A stretch of DNA of 64,000 nt from Mycobacterium sp. Root265 (GTDB lineage: Bacteria > Actinomycetota > Actinomycetes > Mycobacteriales > Mycobacteriaceae), in assembly GCF_001428895.1 (NCBI RefSeq), contig NZ_LMJA01000005.1, positions 97,529-161,528 on the forward strand, read 5' to 3'. The notes under the pieces are model-generated. The model did no database searches, was not told the origin of the DNA, and saw nothing but the letters and a program-made list of their open reading frames with translations. A program made the position numbers and the translations under genes. Of the stretch, positions 8,434-17,172 are shown in pieces; position 1 is the stretch's first letter; every line of letters begins with the position of its first letter.

Positions 8434-11400
8434 TCACGGCGCCACCCCTTCGGCCTGCAGCAGCGGCAGCCACAGCCGCTGCGCGTACTCGTCGAGGCCC
8501 ACCAGTTCGTCCAGGCCGGGGTCGCGGCCCCACACTCGTGCGATTGCCGGGTCGTCACGATCGTTGCGCCAGCGGTAGTTTGCCGCTTGCGTCGGGTCGT
8601 CGCCGACGTGGCGGGCCCCGGCCCACGCATAGGAGGTCTTGATCGGCAGCGGGAGCGGGCGCCGCCGGCCCTCGTCGTACATGGCGACGAGATCGCGCAG
8701 CAGGACCACGGAGTCGTTCGGGCCGTCCAGGCCCTGGATGCGCGGAGTGGTGCCGCGCGGCGGCCTGCCGATGCACACCGCCGACCACTGCTGCCCGCGC
8801 TGAGCTGTCAACGCCAGCAACGGAATCCAGGAGGCCAGCAGGTGTTGACCGCCGAGCTTGGAGTAGGTGACGCTGACCAGCCGATCGGCGAAGACAGAGT
8901 TCACCGTCCCGGTGAGCCGTCGCCCCGCCCCGAGGTCGATGTCCACGTCGAATGCCTGGCCGTCGGCGCGACGGTAGCGCAGTGCCTCGGCCGCCAGCAG
9001 GGCGGCCTGATCGCGCAGCCGCACCGACAGCCGCCAGCCCAGCTTTCCCGGCGGTAGCGTGCCGCGCCGCCATTCGGCCTGTTGCGCGTCCTGCGGGGTC
9101 ATCCCGCGCATGATGTCGCCGAGCATCCGGTCGCCGACCGTCCATTCCTGCAACGCGTCGATCTCGACGGGCATCACATCGGACACTCCGTCCACATCCC
9201 ACGGCAGGGTGTAGTCCAGCGCCCGGAAGAAGCCCTTGACCGGGTTCTTGAAGAACGCGATCAGATCGGCCAGCGACACGTCGCCGGTCGGGTGTTCGGG
9301 CAGTGGACCGGAGATGAAGTCCGGTTGCGGGCCGCGCGTGCCCGCCATCGCGCGGGCGGTGTCGAGCACCGTCGGGTCGAAGGTGAACGGCGAATCCGGG
9401 ATCAGCCGGCCCGGCTGCACGTTCTGGACGTCGAAGGGCTGCAAGGGATGCCGGGTCACCAGTTGGTCGACGGGGCCGGCGGCGGTGGCTTGCAGGGTGT
9501 CGAGGAGTTCGGCGATCGGCACCGCGGGGGGCCGCGGCTGCCCGCTGTACTCGTTGGCGCCGGTATAGGTGATCACCAGGGTCTGGGTGGCGGCGCCGAT
9601 CGCGTCGAGCAGGAGTTGGCGGTCCTCGGAGCGGATATCGCGCTCACCGGTCATCGGGTCGCGGGCCAGCGCATCGTCACCGTCGACGGCGCCGAGGCGT
9701 GGGAAGACTCCATCGTCCAGGCCGACCAGGCACACCACCCGGTGCGGCACCGAGCGCATAGGCACCATCGTGCACACCGTCAGCGTGCCGGTCCGGAAGT
9801 TGGCGCGGGTGGGGCGCCCGGCCAGGTGCCGGTCCAGCAGCGCGCGAATATCGCTGAGGCGCAGCAAGACGGAGCCTGCGCCCGAGCTCTCGGCGATATC
9901 GGCGAACTCGCGTTGCACCTGGGCGGCCGGCCATTCCTCGTCGTCGAAGGCCAGCGCCTCGATACCGTCGGTGAGTGTCTGCAGCCAGTCGGCAAGGGTG
10001 CGGGTACCGCTCATGGCGTGGATGGTGTCCGTGAGCTTCTGCACGAAGTCGGCGAAGCGGCCGGCCAGTTCCACCCGGTTGCTGCTGACATCGTCGAGCG
10101 GCAGCGTGGTGCCCAGCCAGGCGCGGGAATCGTCGGACATGGCGACCCCGGCGAGTACCCGGTCGACGCCGAATCGCCAGGTGTTGTGCAGGAATTCGAC
10201 GCCGTAGGGTGTCCGGTGCGGCTGGTCGAAGCCCCACCGGATGTTCGCCTCGCGCACCCACCCGGTGACGGCGTCCAGATCGTCATCGGTGAAGGAGAAC
10301 CGGGCCCGCACCGGGGCGGCCGAGGCGATGTTGAGCACCTCGCTGGCCCCGGCCCGGCCACCGGCAAGCACCAGAAGTTGCGCGGCCACCGACAGCAACG
10401 GATTCGTCTGCACCAGAGCACGATCGGCCAGCCGCACCCGCAGCCGGTGCGCCGGGTGCGCGTTGCGGACCACCTCGCCGAGCCCGAACCCGGCGGTGAT
10501 CAGGGGTGCGTAGGTCTCGATGTCCGGGCACATGACCAGAATGTCGCGGGGTTCCAACGTGGGGTCGTCGGCGAGCAGGCCGAGCAGCACCTCGCGGAGG
10601 ACGTCGATCTGTCGGGCCGGGCCGTGGCAGGCGTGCACCTGGACGGAGCGGTCGGATTCTTGGTGGGTCCGGCCGTCGGGACGTACCGCGTCGGCGGCGA
10701 TGTCGGATTGCAGCCAGCCCAGCAGGGTGTCGGGATAGGTTGCGGTGGATAGGTATTCGTCGGTTGTCGGCTCGGGCAGGGCGCGCTGGAGTTCGCGCAG
10801 GTCCCGGCCCAGGGTGGCCAGCAGTGGATGCCCGACATCGCGGTGGCTGGTGTCGTCGCGGCGGGGAATGGCGCCGCGGCGGCCGGACAGTGCGCGCCAC
10901 AGGTTGTCACTGGGGTGTGGCAGCCACAGGTGCAGGTCGTGGTGGACGGCCAGCGCGCCCAGCAGTTCGATCTCGGTGGAGGGCAGCCGGGTGTGCCCGA
11001 ACAGCGAGATGCGCTCGGGCAGGTCGCTGCGTCCGGCGCGGAGCCGGGCCAGTGTCTCGGCGTGCCGGATGTGCGGCGCGGGGGCGTCGATGCGCTGGAT
11101 CAGCCTGTCCCACAAGGGCTGTTGCCAGGACAGGTCGGCGGGCAGGTCGTCCCAGTCGGTGAGCAGCTGGGGACGTTGCCGCGCGTAGGAGGCGTAGAGG
11201 CCGGCGAGCCGTCGGGCGACGGCGTAGCGACGGCCCTGGCGGAGTTCCCGTTCCTCCGCGGCGGTGTGATGGCCGAGGTGGGCGGCGAGTGTGGTGCACC
11301 AGGGTTCGTCGAGGCTGTCGTCGATGACGTCGAGCAGCGGCCACACCATGGCATCGGCGGCCCACGGGTCGGTGGTCGTGGTGCCGGTCAGCTCGGCGAT

Positions 11401-11604
11401 CAGGGAGCGAGGGTTGCGGAACTGCACGCCGGCACAGATGCCGAGGTGGTTGGACAGCCGTTGGCTGAGCCAGCGCTCGACGCCCTTGGCGGGCACCAGC
11501 ACCAGTTCGGTGGCGAACGGGTCGGTGAGCGGCTGGGCCAGCATGGCACCCAGTCCATCGGCGAGCTGATCGGTCCGCTCGGCGCGGTGCAGGTGCAGAG
11601 CCAT
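8434..11604 (-). CDS. recC: Exodeoxyribonuclease V subunit gamma RecC (1056 aa)
   Basis: Chi-scanning, helicase-like but catalytically inactive subunit of RecBCD. The N-terminus MALHLHRAERTDQLADGL is family-typical. Degenerate helicase features follow, including FGHTRLP, VHACHGPARQIDVLREVLL, ILVMCPDIETYAPLI and RVVCLVGLDDGVFPR. The start is set at ATG 11604 by this N-terminus; the frame upstream is open for 70 codons without RecC-like sequence. First gene of the leftward recCBD operon. Confidence 0.95.
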   Translation of the reverse strand: MALHLHRAERTDQLADGLGAMLAQPLTDPFATELVLVPAKGVERWLSQRLSNHLGICAGVQFRNPRSLIAELTGTTTTDPWAADAMVWPLLDVIDDSLDEPWCTTLAAHLGHHTAAEERELRQGRRYAVARRLAGLYASYARQRPQLLTDWDDLPADLSWQQPLWDRLIQRIDAPAPHIRHAETLARLRAGRSDLPERISLFGHTRLPSTEIELLGALAVHHDLHLWLPHPSDNLWRALSGRRGAIPRRDDTSHRDVGHPLLATLGRDLRELQRALPEPTTDEYLSTATYPDTLLGWLQSDIAADAVRPDGRTHQESDRSVQVHACHGPARQIDVLREVLLGLLADDPTLEPRDILVMCPDIETYAPLITAGFGLGEVVRNAHPAHRLRVRLADRALVQTNPLLSVAAQLLVLAGGRAGASEVLNIASAAPVRARFSFTDDDLDAVTGWVREANIRWGFDQPHRTPYGVEFLHNTWRFGVDRVLAGVAMSDDSRAWLGTTLPLDDVSSNRVELAGRFADFVQKLTDTIHAMSGTRTLADWLQTLTDGIEALAFDDEEWPAAQVQREFADIAESSGAGSVLLRLSDIRALLDRHLAGRPTRANFRTGTLTVCTMVPMRSVPHRVVCLVGLDDGVFPRLGAVDGDDALARDPMTGERDIRSEDRQLLLDAIGAATQTLVITYTGANEYSGQPRPPAVPIAELLDTLQATAAGPVDQLVTRHPLQPFDVQNVQPGRLIPDSPFTFDPTVLDTARAMAGTRGPQPDFISGPLPEHPTGDVSLADLIAFFKNPVKGFFRALDYTLPWDVDGVSDVMPVEIDALQEWTVGDRMLGDIMRGMTPQDAQQAEWRRGTLPPGKLGWRLSVRLRDQAALLAAEALRYRRADGQAFDVDIDLGAGRRLTGTVNSVFADRLVSVTYSKLGGQHLLASWIPLLALTAQRGQQWSAVCIGRPPRGTTPRIQGLDGPNDSVVLLRDLVAMYDEGRRRPLPLPIKTSYAWAGARHVGDDPTQAANYRWRNDRDDPAIARVWGRDPGLDELVGLDEYAQRLWLPLLQAEGVAP

Positions 11605-11712
11605 CGAGGTCAGCGTAGTGCGCGGGTGCGACAGCCTCGGGCGGTATCGGCCGTGCGTAGCGCCGAGGAAAGTTGGTCGCGACCGGCGTGCTGGCGCCGC
11701 GTCGAAAAAAGG

Positions 11713-11756
11713 CGGCACTCGAGTTGCCCGCCTATGCGCGACAACCGAGCGACAAC
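11713..11756. repeat. Left arm of 44-bp inverted repeat enclosing the winged-helix-like gene
   Basis: Matches the reverse complement of 12162-12205 at 42 of 44 positions. The first 24 bases are identical, followed by two tandem copies of GCGACAAC in one orientation (at 11738 and 11749). Weaker homology continues outward (GGTCGCG and TGGCGCCG blocks, about 11674-11712, against about 12206-12243). Confidence 0.85.
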
Positions 11757-11823
11757 CCGGGTGCGCCAGTTGCAGCGAGCAGCCTGCGAAGCGGTTGTCG
11801 GACTCCTCCGGCATCGTGTCGGC

Positions 11824-12159
11824 ATGAAAGCGGAAGCCTTGATGCGGGTGAAGGGGCTAGATCTGCGCTACCTGCTGAGCTGGTTGTTGGCCGATTCCGG
11901 GTCCGCGACCGTGCCGGAATTGGTGGATCGGCTCGCGATGTACGGATTCGACGTCGACGGCCGACCGTCCAAGACGGTATCGGATGCCTTGCGGTGGGAG
12001 GTGCGGCACGGGCGGGTGCGGCAGCACGGTCGGGGCCTGTATGGGCCGGGGCCGACTCCGCGCGCCACCGAGTACCGAATACATCAGCGGATCATTCGGC
12101 TGCGCGTGCAGGCCGGAACACTGGCGAGCGAGCGGGCAGTGATCTCCGGCTACCTCTGA
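11824..12159 (+). CDS. Winged-helix-like protein of unknown function (111 aa), enclosed by inverted repeats
   Basis: Small basic protein. A helical N-terminal part (GLDLRYLLSWLLADSG, ATVPELVDRL) precedes a recognition-helix-like segment (SKTVSDALRWEVRHGRV) and a wing-like RQHGRGLYGPG, then RIHQRIIRLR. This resembles a winged helix DNA-binding fold; I do not recognise a named family. ATG 11824 is given, but ATG 11842 has GGAAG five bases upstream and may be the real start. The gene is the only one between two 44-bp inverted repeats whose inner ends carry tandem GCGACAAC copies, so it may bind those sites or be the cargo of a small element (both inference). Confidence 0.6.
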   Translation: MKAEALMRVKGLDLRYLLSWLLADSGSATVPELVDRLAMYGFDVDGRPSKTVSDALRWEVRHGRVRQHGRGLYGPGPTPRATEYRIHQRIIRLRVQAGTLASERAVISGYL

Positions 12160-12161
12160 GC

Positions 12162-12205
12162 GTTGTCGCTGGGTTGTCGCTCATAGGCGGGCAACTCGAG
12201 TGCCG
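12162..12205. repeat. Right arm of 44-bp inverted repeat enclosing the winged-helix-like gene
   Basis: Begins two bases after the stop codon of the 111-aa gene with two tandem GTTGTCGC copies, then the shared 24-base block containing GGGCAACTCGAGTGCCG. Reverse complement of 11713-11756 with two mismatches. Confidence 0.85.
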
Positions 12206-12274
12206 ACTTTTTCGGCGCCAACAGGGCTGCAGGCGCGACCGGCGCGGCCACAGCGCGCCCGCCGATCCCGAAAA

Positions 12275-12988
12275 TCAGCTCAGCGACATCTTGAACTCGG
12301 CCGCCAGACCGTCGATCCCGGCCTGGATCGCCGCCAGAGCCGACGACCGCGCCTTCAGCTTGCTGGCCACGTGCGACTTCAGGTGCAGCGTCGCCGCATA
12401 CTCCGCCGCTACTTCCTGAGCTCGCGCCAACACTGCCTCGCGCTCCACGATCTCGTCGAGCCAGCCACCGGCGATCGCCGCGTCCCCGGCGAACACCGCG
12501 GCCACCGACACCGCACGCGAGAAGGCCGGCGCCGTCAGTCGTGCCCGCATGATCTCCAGCGCCGCCACCGGCAGCGTCATCCCGATCGCGACCTCGTTGG
12601 CCTGGCAGCGCGACCGCTCCGAGCCCACTCGATGGTCACCGCTCAGCAGCAGGAAGGACCCCATCGCGATCGCGGGTCCCGTCGCGGCCATCACCACCGG
12701 CGCCGGGAAGGCCAGTGTCCGGATCGCCAATTCGAAACCGCCGGCGAGCATCCCGTGCCCGGCGTCCGCGTCACCGGAGGCGAACACGCTCAAATCGAAT
12801 CCGCCGCTGAACACCCGATCGTTGCCGGCCAGCACCACGGCCTTGACCGTGCCCGCGGCGATATCGGTCTCGGCCTGATCCAGGGCGGCGTTGATGGCGG
12901 CCTGCATGGCCGGCGACAGGGCGTTGACCTTGCCATCGTCGAGCGTGATGGTCGCGACGGCTTCGTGAACAGCGTAAGTGGCGGTCAT
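12275..12988 (-). CDS. echA3: Enoyl-CoA hydratase/isomerase (crotonase) family protein, EchA3-like (237 aa)
   Basis: Crotonase fold. The first oxyanion-hole segment is in RVFSGGFDLSVFAS and the second in ATGPAIAMGSFLLLSGDHRV; NEVAIGMTLP follows where the catalytic loop is expected. The family acts on acyl-CoA thioesters. Its place right after recC and before the Rv0633c-like gene matches M. tuberculosis echA3 (Rv0632c), and remembered motifs such as DDGKVNAL and FSGGFDL agree. Slightly shorter than typical crotonases (~260 aa), as EchA3 is. Substrate unknown. Confidence 0.85.
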   Translation of the reverse strand: MTATYAVHEAVATITLDDGKVNALSPAMQAAINAALDQAETDIAAGTVKAVVLAGNDRVFSGGFDLSVFASGDADAGHGMLAGGFELAIRTLAFPAPVVMAATGPAIAMGSFLLLSGDHRVGSERSRCQANEVAIGMTLPVAALEIMRARLTAPAFSRAVSVAAVFAGDAAIAGGWLDEIVEREAVLARAQEVAAEYAATLHLKSHVASKLKARSSALAAIQAGIDGLAAEFKMSLS

Positions 12989-12999
12989 ATGCCCGGACT

Positions 13000-13836
13000 T
13001 TACGGAGCGCGGTGCTTAATTCCGATGGCGGGGCTGGAGTGGTGCCGTCCGTTCGACGTCTCGGGCGAGATCCAGGGGAACTCCAGCTCGGTGGTCTCGT
13101 CGGACTGCCGGGTGCGCCAACGGTCCTGGGTCTCGCGCACCGCCCGGTTCATCCGATCGATCTCGGCGCGGAACACCTCGGGCTGGGTCTCCTTGGAGGC
13201 GTAGTGGAAATACGTGAGCACACTGCGCAGCAGTTCCAGCTTCCGCTTCTCCCGCTTGGCCAGGTCGTGGGTGGTCATCAGTTCCAGCCGCTGCACCGGC
13301 TGCAGGGTCGCCCAGTCCAGCACCACCGCGGCGTCGAACTCGCGGCGTTTACCACCGGCGGGCCGATCTCCGTAGTACACCGTGCCCTCGAAGCGGGCCC
13401 GGATCTGACCGCCGAACTCCTCACGGCTGATCGCCGAATCCCACACAGTTCGCCATTCCTGCCCGGGCGCGAGTTGGGTGAGTTCGCTGGGCAACCGGAG
13501 TTCGGCCACCTCGGGCAGTCCGTCCGCGCGGGCGTCCTCGTAGCGGCCGACCGTCAGCGGATGCGCGAATTCGAACCTGATGTTGTGCGCCGCGGACTGC
13601 CCGAAGTTGCGCACCACGAGTTCGATGACATGCCAGTCCGAGGGGTGCGGTTCCATGTAGACCACCACGTGCGGCCGCAGCTCATCACTCTTGATCAGGC
13701 GATTCCGTTTGAGCGCACGCGCGGTGAACAGCAGCGCACTCAGCCCGAGCGCCAGTCCGGCCCACGCTGCGATCGTCAGCCATCCGGCCGACCCCAGGCC
13801 GCTCAGATCGGCCCACCGATCCCTAAACCATTCCAC
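13000..13836 (-). CDS. Membrane-anchored protein of unknown function, Rv0633c-like (278 aa)
   Basis: One N-terminal transmembrane helix (residues ~18-40, GWLTIAAWAGLALGLSALLF) follows a short tryptophan-containing head. The rest is a soluble domain with a beta-rich segment (HVVVYMEPHPSDWHVIELVV, RARFEGTVYYGDRP) and a charged helical tail. Length and position between echA3 and the MBL gene fit Rv0633c, annotated as possibly exported. No catalytic motif is evident. It ends 11 bp upstream of the echA3-like start, so the two may be co-transcribed. Confidence 0.75.
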   Translation of the reverse strand: MEWFRDRWADLSGLGSAGWLTIAAWAGLALGLSALLFTARALKRNRLIKSDELRPHVVVYMEPHPSDWHVIELVVRNFGQSAAHNIRFEFAHPLTVGRYEDARADGLPEVAELRLPSELTQLAPGQEWRTVWDSAISREEFGGQIRARFEGTVYYGDRPAGGKRREFDAAVVLDWATLQPVQRLELMTTHDLAKREKRKLELLRSVLTYFHYASKETQPEVFRAEIDRMNRAVRETQDRWRTRQSDETTELEFPWISPETSNGRHHSSPAIGIKHRAP

Positions 13837-13896
13837 CGCGACCTCACCTGATCATCCGATTGCGCCTCGGACATTAGCGCTTCGCTGATGATCGCG

Positions 13897-13917
13897 TAAA
13901 CCGCAGCGCGCGGTTTA
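13897..13917 (-). terminator. Hairpin TAAACCGC / GCGGTTTA, possible terminator
   Basis: Perfect 8-bp stem with a 5-nt loop, 12 bp beyond the stop of the DUF2235-like gene and 60 bp before the next gene on the same strand. No U-tract follows, as is common for mycobacterial terminators, so function is uncertain. Confidence 0.4.
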
Positions 13918-13928
13918 GCTGGCGGGGT

Positions 13929-14795
13929 TCAGGATGCGGTGGCGAGTGCCCGTGGCCGCAACGGTGTGGCCGGTGCGCTCGCCATCAACCGCTCGCCGCG
14001 GTCCAGCCAGTCCTGATCGGCCCATTCGACCTGGGCGGGCAGCCGGCGCCAGTACCGCGGATGCGCCCGCACGTGCATCTGGACGCTGGCGTGCACGACG
14101 GCGTCCTGGGGCAGCCGGCGTAGCCCCATGTTCAGTGCCGAGCTTTCCGACTCGGCATGCGCAGAAGGTGCGCGGTCCACCCGCAACCCGGCCTGCTCGG
14201 CGCCGTCGAGCATCCAGTCGAGCGTCAGTGGGCTGGAGACGATGTCGCGGTGCGAGCCGCGGAACCACACCTCGTCCACACCCTCGACGCGCTGCAGGTT
14301 CGGTGCGCCGTCGATGGCCACCGCGTGGCGGCCCGCGATCACGTTGACCGGCCCGGCGGTCCCGCGGATGCGGGTGGAATCCCACAGGCCCAGGAAGCGG
14401 ACCGGCAGCGTGATGTCGTCGTGCTCGGCCAGGCCGGCCGCGACCTCGGTGACGTGACGCCACTCCTGTGCGGTGCGGGTGGTGCGCGGCAGCGCGTAGG
14501 TGGACAGCATGTAGCTGCGCAGTTCGCCGTCGAGCACACCGATGGTGCCCAGCAGGCGGGTCAGCGCCTGGGCGCAGGCCGCGCCGCTACCGGCGCCGAA
14601 GACGTAGACGTTGTCACCGGGATGCCAGTGATCGACGAGGTGCGTGTAGGCCGAGGCGACCGATGCGCGGGCGTCCTCGGGACGCCGGTTGGTGTATTGC
14701 CGCCAGCCGACCTGTCCGGCGTGGTCGACGAGCCGGAAGAGGGCCGTGGCATTGCTTTCCCCGGAGTGGTCGAAACACAACACGATGTTCTTCAT
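13929..14795 (-). CDS. DUF2235-like alpha/beta hydrolase-type protein (288 aa)
   Basis: Begins MKNIVLCFDHSGES, the family's usual N-terminus (MKNIVxCxDGTxN) with H in place of G. VYVFGAGSGAACAQALTRLL then supplies a G-x-S-x-G-type nucleophile elbow (GAGSGAA). Other DUF2235 landmarks are RFLGLWDSTR and GVDEVWFRGSHRDI. Some members are phospholipase-like effectors; here the role is unknown. ATG 14795 is chosen because the conserved N-terminus starts there and the upstream frame is not family-like. Not part of the M. tuberculosis order as I recall it, so probably an insertion in the backbone. Confidence 0.75.
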   Translation of the reverse strand: MKNIVLCFDHSGESNATALFRLVDHAGQVGWRQYTNRRPEDARASVASAYTHLVDHWHPGDNVYVFGAGSGAACAQALTRLLGTIGVLDGELRSYMLSTYALPRTTRTAQEWRHVTEVAAGLAEHDDITLPVRFLGLWDSTRIRGTAGPVNVIAGRHAVAIDGAPNLQRVEGVDEVWFRGSHRDIVSSPLTLDWMLDGAEQAGLRVDRAPSAHAESESSALNMGLRRLPQDAVVHASVQMHVRAHPRYWRRLPAQVEWADQDWLDRGERLMASAPATPLRPRALATAS

Positions 14796-14993
14796 GGCCA
14801 CCCCCGGCGATGCAACGCAAACGATCTCTAGCGAACAATTCTGCCAACACGCCTCCCAGCTACCAAGGCGTAATCTCGCTGAAGAGTCGTCAGTATTCAA
14901 CGAATTTCAGCGTCAGAAGGCTAACTTGCCGCGGAATCGGTTGTCTGTCCACCAAATGACGTACACCGTCAATTGTTTGCAGGCAACTTCGGG

Positions 14994-16094
14994 TCAGGAA
15001 AGCGGCAGAACCGCGCCCGCGCTGGCCAGGTCGCCGTGGACCTGCAGGGACTCCGGAGCCGTACCGGGCGGAACGTCGTAGGCGAAGGCGACGTCGACAG
15101 GTTGGCCCGGGTACAGCACCGCCGAGATGCCACCGAGGTAGAACGTGCTCTCGGTTTCGGTGTTGTAGGTTTGCCCGCCGGCGTTGAGTACCTGCTGGTC
15201 GGCGAGGAACGTGGCCGGCAGTGCACCGTTGTTGAGCAGTGTCAGGCGCACGACGACGAACTCGCCGGAGGCCGTCTTGGTGAGCATCTCGTTGTCGACG
15301 GCCGACACGGTCGGGGTGACCTCCACACCGTTGCTGGTGATGGTGACTTCGCCGTCGGCGACCTGTCCGCCTGCGCCGGTGACCTCGCCGGCGGTGGTCT
15401 CGGTGGGGTCGGTGGAATCCGTTGCGGGGGCGGTCGTCCCAGCAGTCTCGGTGGTCCCGTCAGCCCCGGTGGCCTCAGTCGCGCCGGTGCCGGGATCGGC
15501 GAAGGCGAACGCCCACACCAGCACCGCCACCAGCACGATGAGCAGTCCGCCGACGCCGATGAGGTAGCCCTTGAGCGGACCGGACGGGCCGGACGCAGGC
15601 TCGGCCGGCGGTGCGGTGGCCGCGAACGCGAGGGCTTCGGGCGGCGGCGGAGCCGTCGGGACCGCCGCGGCGGGCGGTTCGGGCAGCTTCACCACGGCGG
15701 TGGGCTGATCCTGATCGACGAGTCCGACGACGGTGGTCGTCTGATCTTCGGCCGTTTCCGGCTCGTCGACGGCGGCGGGCTCGACCTCTGGCTCGATCTG
15801 CTCGCCCGCTTCGGCGGGCTCCTCGACCGCCTCGGGCTCGGACGCGGCGTCCGGCTCGGGGGCTTCGACCTCGCTGACCGGCTCGGCCTTACCGGCCTCT
15901 TCCCAGGACGGCATCGTCATGTCCTCGGGCCACGGCGGCAGCTCCGAGGGCCATGCGGAAGTCTCTTCGGTGGACGCAGACGCATCGGAAGCCTCGGGGC
16001 CGTGATCACTCCACGTGGCACCGTCCCAATAGCGTTGACCCCCGGATCCGTCGGGATCGGGGTACCAGCCGGCCGTGGTCGGCGGTGTCGTCAT
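14994..16094 (-). CDS. DUF2510 membrane protein with extracellular DUF4352-like domain (366 aa)
   Basis: N-terminal DUF2510 motif (AGWYPDPDGSGGQRYWDGAT). A long acidic, proline/glutamate-rich linker follows to about residue 180, then one transmembrane helix (YLIGVGGLLIVLVAVLVWAF). The extracytoplasmic C-terminal domain carries GEFVVVRLTLLNNGALPATF, typical of DUF4352/telomeric-like beta-sandwich domains of secreted actinobacterial proteins. Start MTTPPTTAGWYPD is at 16094; an upstream ATG would add nine residues. The function is not known; the linker composition suggests a cell-wall-spanning stalk. Confidence 0.75.
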   Translation of the reverse strand: MTTPPTTAGWYPDPDGSGGQRYWDGATWSDHGPEASDASASTEETSAWPSELPPWPEDMTMPSWEEAGKAEPVSEVEAPEPDAASEPEAVEEPAEAGEQIEPEVEPAAVDEPETAEDQTTTVVGLVDQDQPTAVVKLPEPPAAAVPTAPPPPEALAFAATAPPAEPASGPSGPLKGYLIGVGGLLIVLVAVLVWAFAFADPGTGATEATGADGTTETAGTTAPATDSTDPTETTAGEVTGAGGQVADGEVTITSNGVEVTPTVSAVDNEMLTKTASGEFVVVRLTLLNNGALPATFLADQQVLNAGGQTYNTETESTFYLGGISAVLYPGQPVDVAFAYDVPPGTAPESLQVHGDLASAGAVLPLS

Positions 16095-16194
16095 GCGGGG
16101 TTTCCTCCCTATGCGCGCCACCGGGGCGCTGTGACCTCGCAGAATAGTCCAGGCGGAGGTACGCCGCGAGAGTATTGCGGGTCGGGCGGCGCTG

Positions 16195-16914
16195 TCAGCC
16201 GCCCATCAGCATGCGCCACTGGTCCAGATTGCTGGCGCGGTAGACGTAATTGGACCGCTTCACATCCGAAAGCGGGGCACTCGGTTCCGTCGAGTACCAG
16301 TGGCCTGGGAAGACGGTCGGATCGCCCGTCAGTGTGGACAGCGCCTGCAGACTGCGGAACATGTCGTCGACGTTGCCGCCCGGGAAATCGGTGCGCCCGC
16401 AGCCCTCCAGGAACAGCGTGTCCCCGGCGACCAGTCGTCCGTCCAGCAGGAAGCACTGGCTGCCCGGGGTGTGCCCGGGAGTGTGCAGCAGTTCGATGTC
16501 GATATCGCCGACGTTGACCTTGTCGCCGTGCTCGTGAGCGGTCAGATCACTCATGGCGATCCCGGTGACCTGTGAAACCCATTCGGCCTCAAGCGCATTC
16601 ACGTGCACCGGCACGCTGACGCGCTCCAGCAGCTCGGCCACGCCGGCCAGCGTGAAGCCCATCATGGTGCCGCCGACGTGGTCGGGGTGGTGGTGGCTCA
16701 CCAGCACACCGGAGAGGTGCATGCCGTCGGCCTCGAGTGCGTCGACGAGCTCGCCTGCCGAGTACGCGGGGTCCACCACCATGGCGTCACCGGTTTCCCG
16801 GTCGCCGATCAGGTAGGCGAAGTTGCGCATCTGCTGGGCAATCGGGTCGGCGGCCGCGAAATCGCGACCCGAGAGCAGCTGGCGGAAGTACAGGCGATCT
16901 GCGTCGGAAGCCAT
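16195..16914 (-). CDS. Metallo-beta-lactamase-fold hydrolase, glyoxalase II-like (239 aa)
   Basis: Canonical metal-binding motif SHHHPDHVGG near residue 73, then TPGHTPGSQCF and VAGDTLFLEGCGRTD, the later metal ligands, and FPGHWYSTE near the end. Family members hydrolyse thioesters (S-lactoylglutathione-type) or related substrates; mycobacteria lack glutathione, so a mycothiol thioester is a plausible substrate (inference). Corresponds by position to Rv0634c. Transcribed leftward, divergent from nsrR. Confidence 0.85.
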   Translation of the reverse strand: MASDADRLYFRQLLSGRDFAAADPIAQQMRNFAYLIGDRETGDAMVVDPAYSAGELVDALEADGMHLSGVLVSHHHPDHVGGTMMGFTLAGVAELLERVSVPVHVNALEAEWVSQVTGIAMSDLTAHEHGDKVNVGDIDIELLHTPGHTPGSQCFLLDGRLVAGDTLFLEGCGRTDFPGGNVDDMFRSLQALSTLTGDPTVFPGHWYSTEPSAPLSDVKRSNYVYRASNLDQWRMLMGG

Positions 16915-17131
16915 GGCGACACTCTAGGGGGACGTGCCTGGGCGTCGAAAATCCCAGTTACGTGCGGCGCGCGCCGTGCACCGCCGAGCGGGGCAGCCGC
17001 CCGGCACGGGAATGCTCGGAGAGGTGGTCGCCGTCGAGGCGATGGCCACCTTGGGTCGGAATCTGGCCAACTGCGCAATACCCGCTGGTGCAAAAACCGC
17101 ACGAAATCGGGTGTTTAAGGGCACAGCCGTT

Positions 17132-17158
17132 AAATCTCGTATTTGACATGCAGGATTT
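17132..17158. promoter_or_regulatory. 27-bp imperfect dyad AAATC-N17-GATTT upstream of nsrR-hmp
   Basis: AAATC and GATTT end an imperfect palindrome with further symmetric positions (ATnT/AnAT) around the centre. It lies 15 bp before the nsrR-like ATG, in the length range of NsrR operators. Likely autoregulatory site (inference). Confidence 0.5.
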
Positions 17159-17172
17159 GTAGCGTCAGTCCC

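Noticed and set aside
10828-11823. Long plus-strand open frame running into the 111-aa gene
   Set aside because: It is the reverse-frame shadow of recC up to 11604; only the part from 11824 or 11842 has independent support.
16109-16456. Open frames opposite the MBL gene
   Set aside because: Shadows of the metallo-beta-lactamase-fold gene, which has clear motifs on its own frame.
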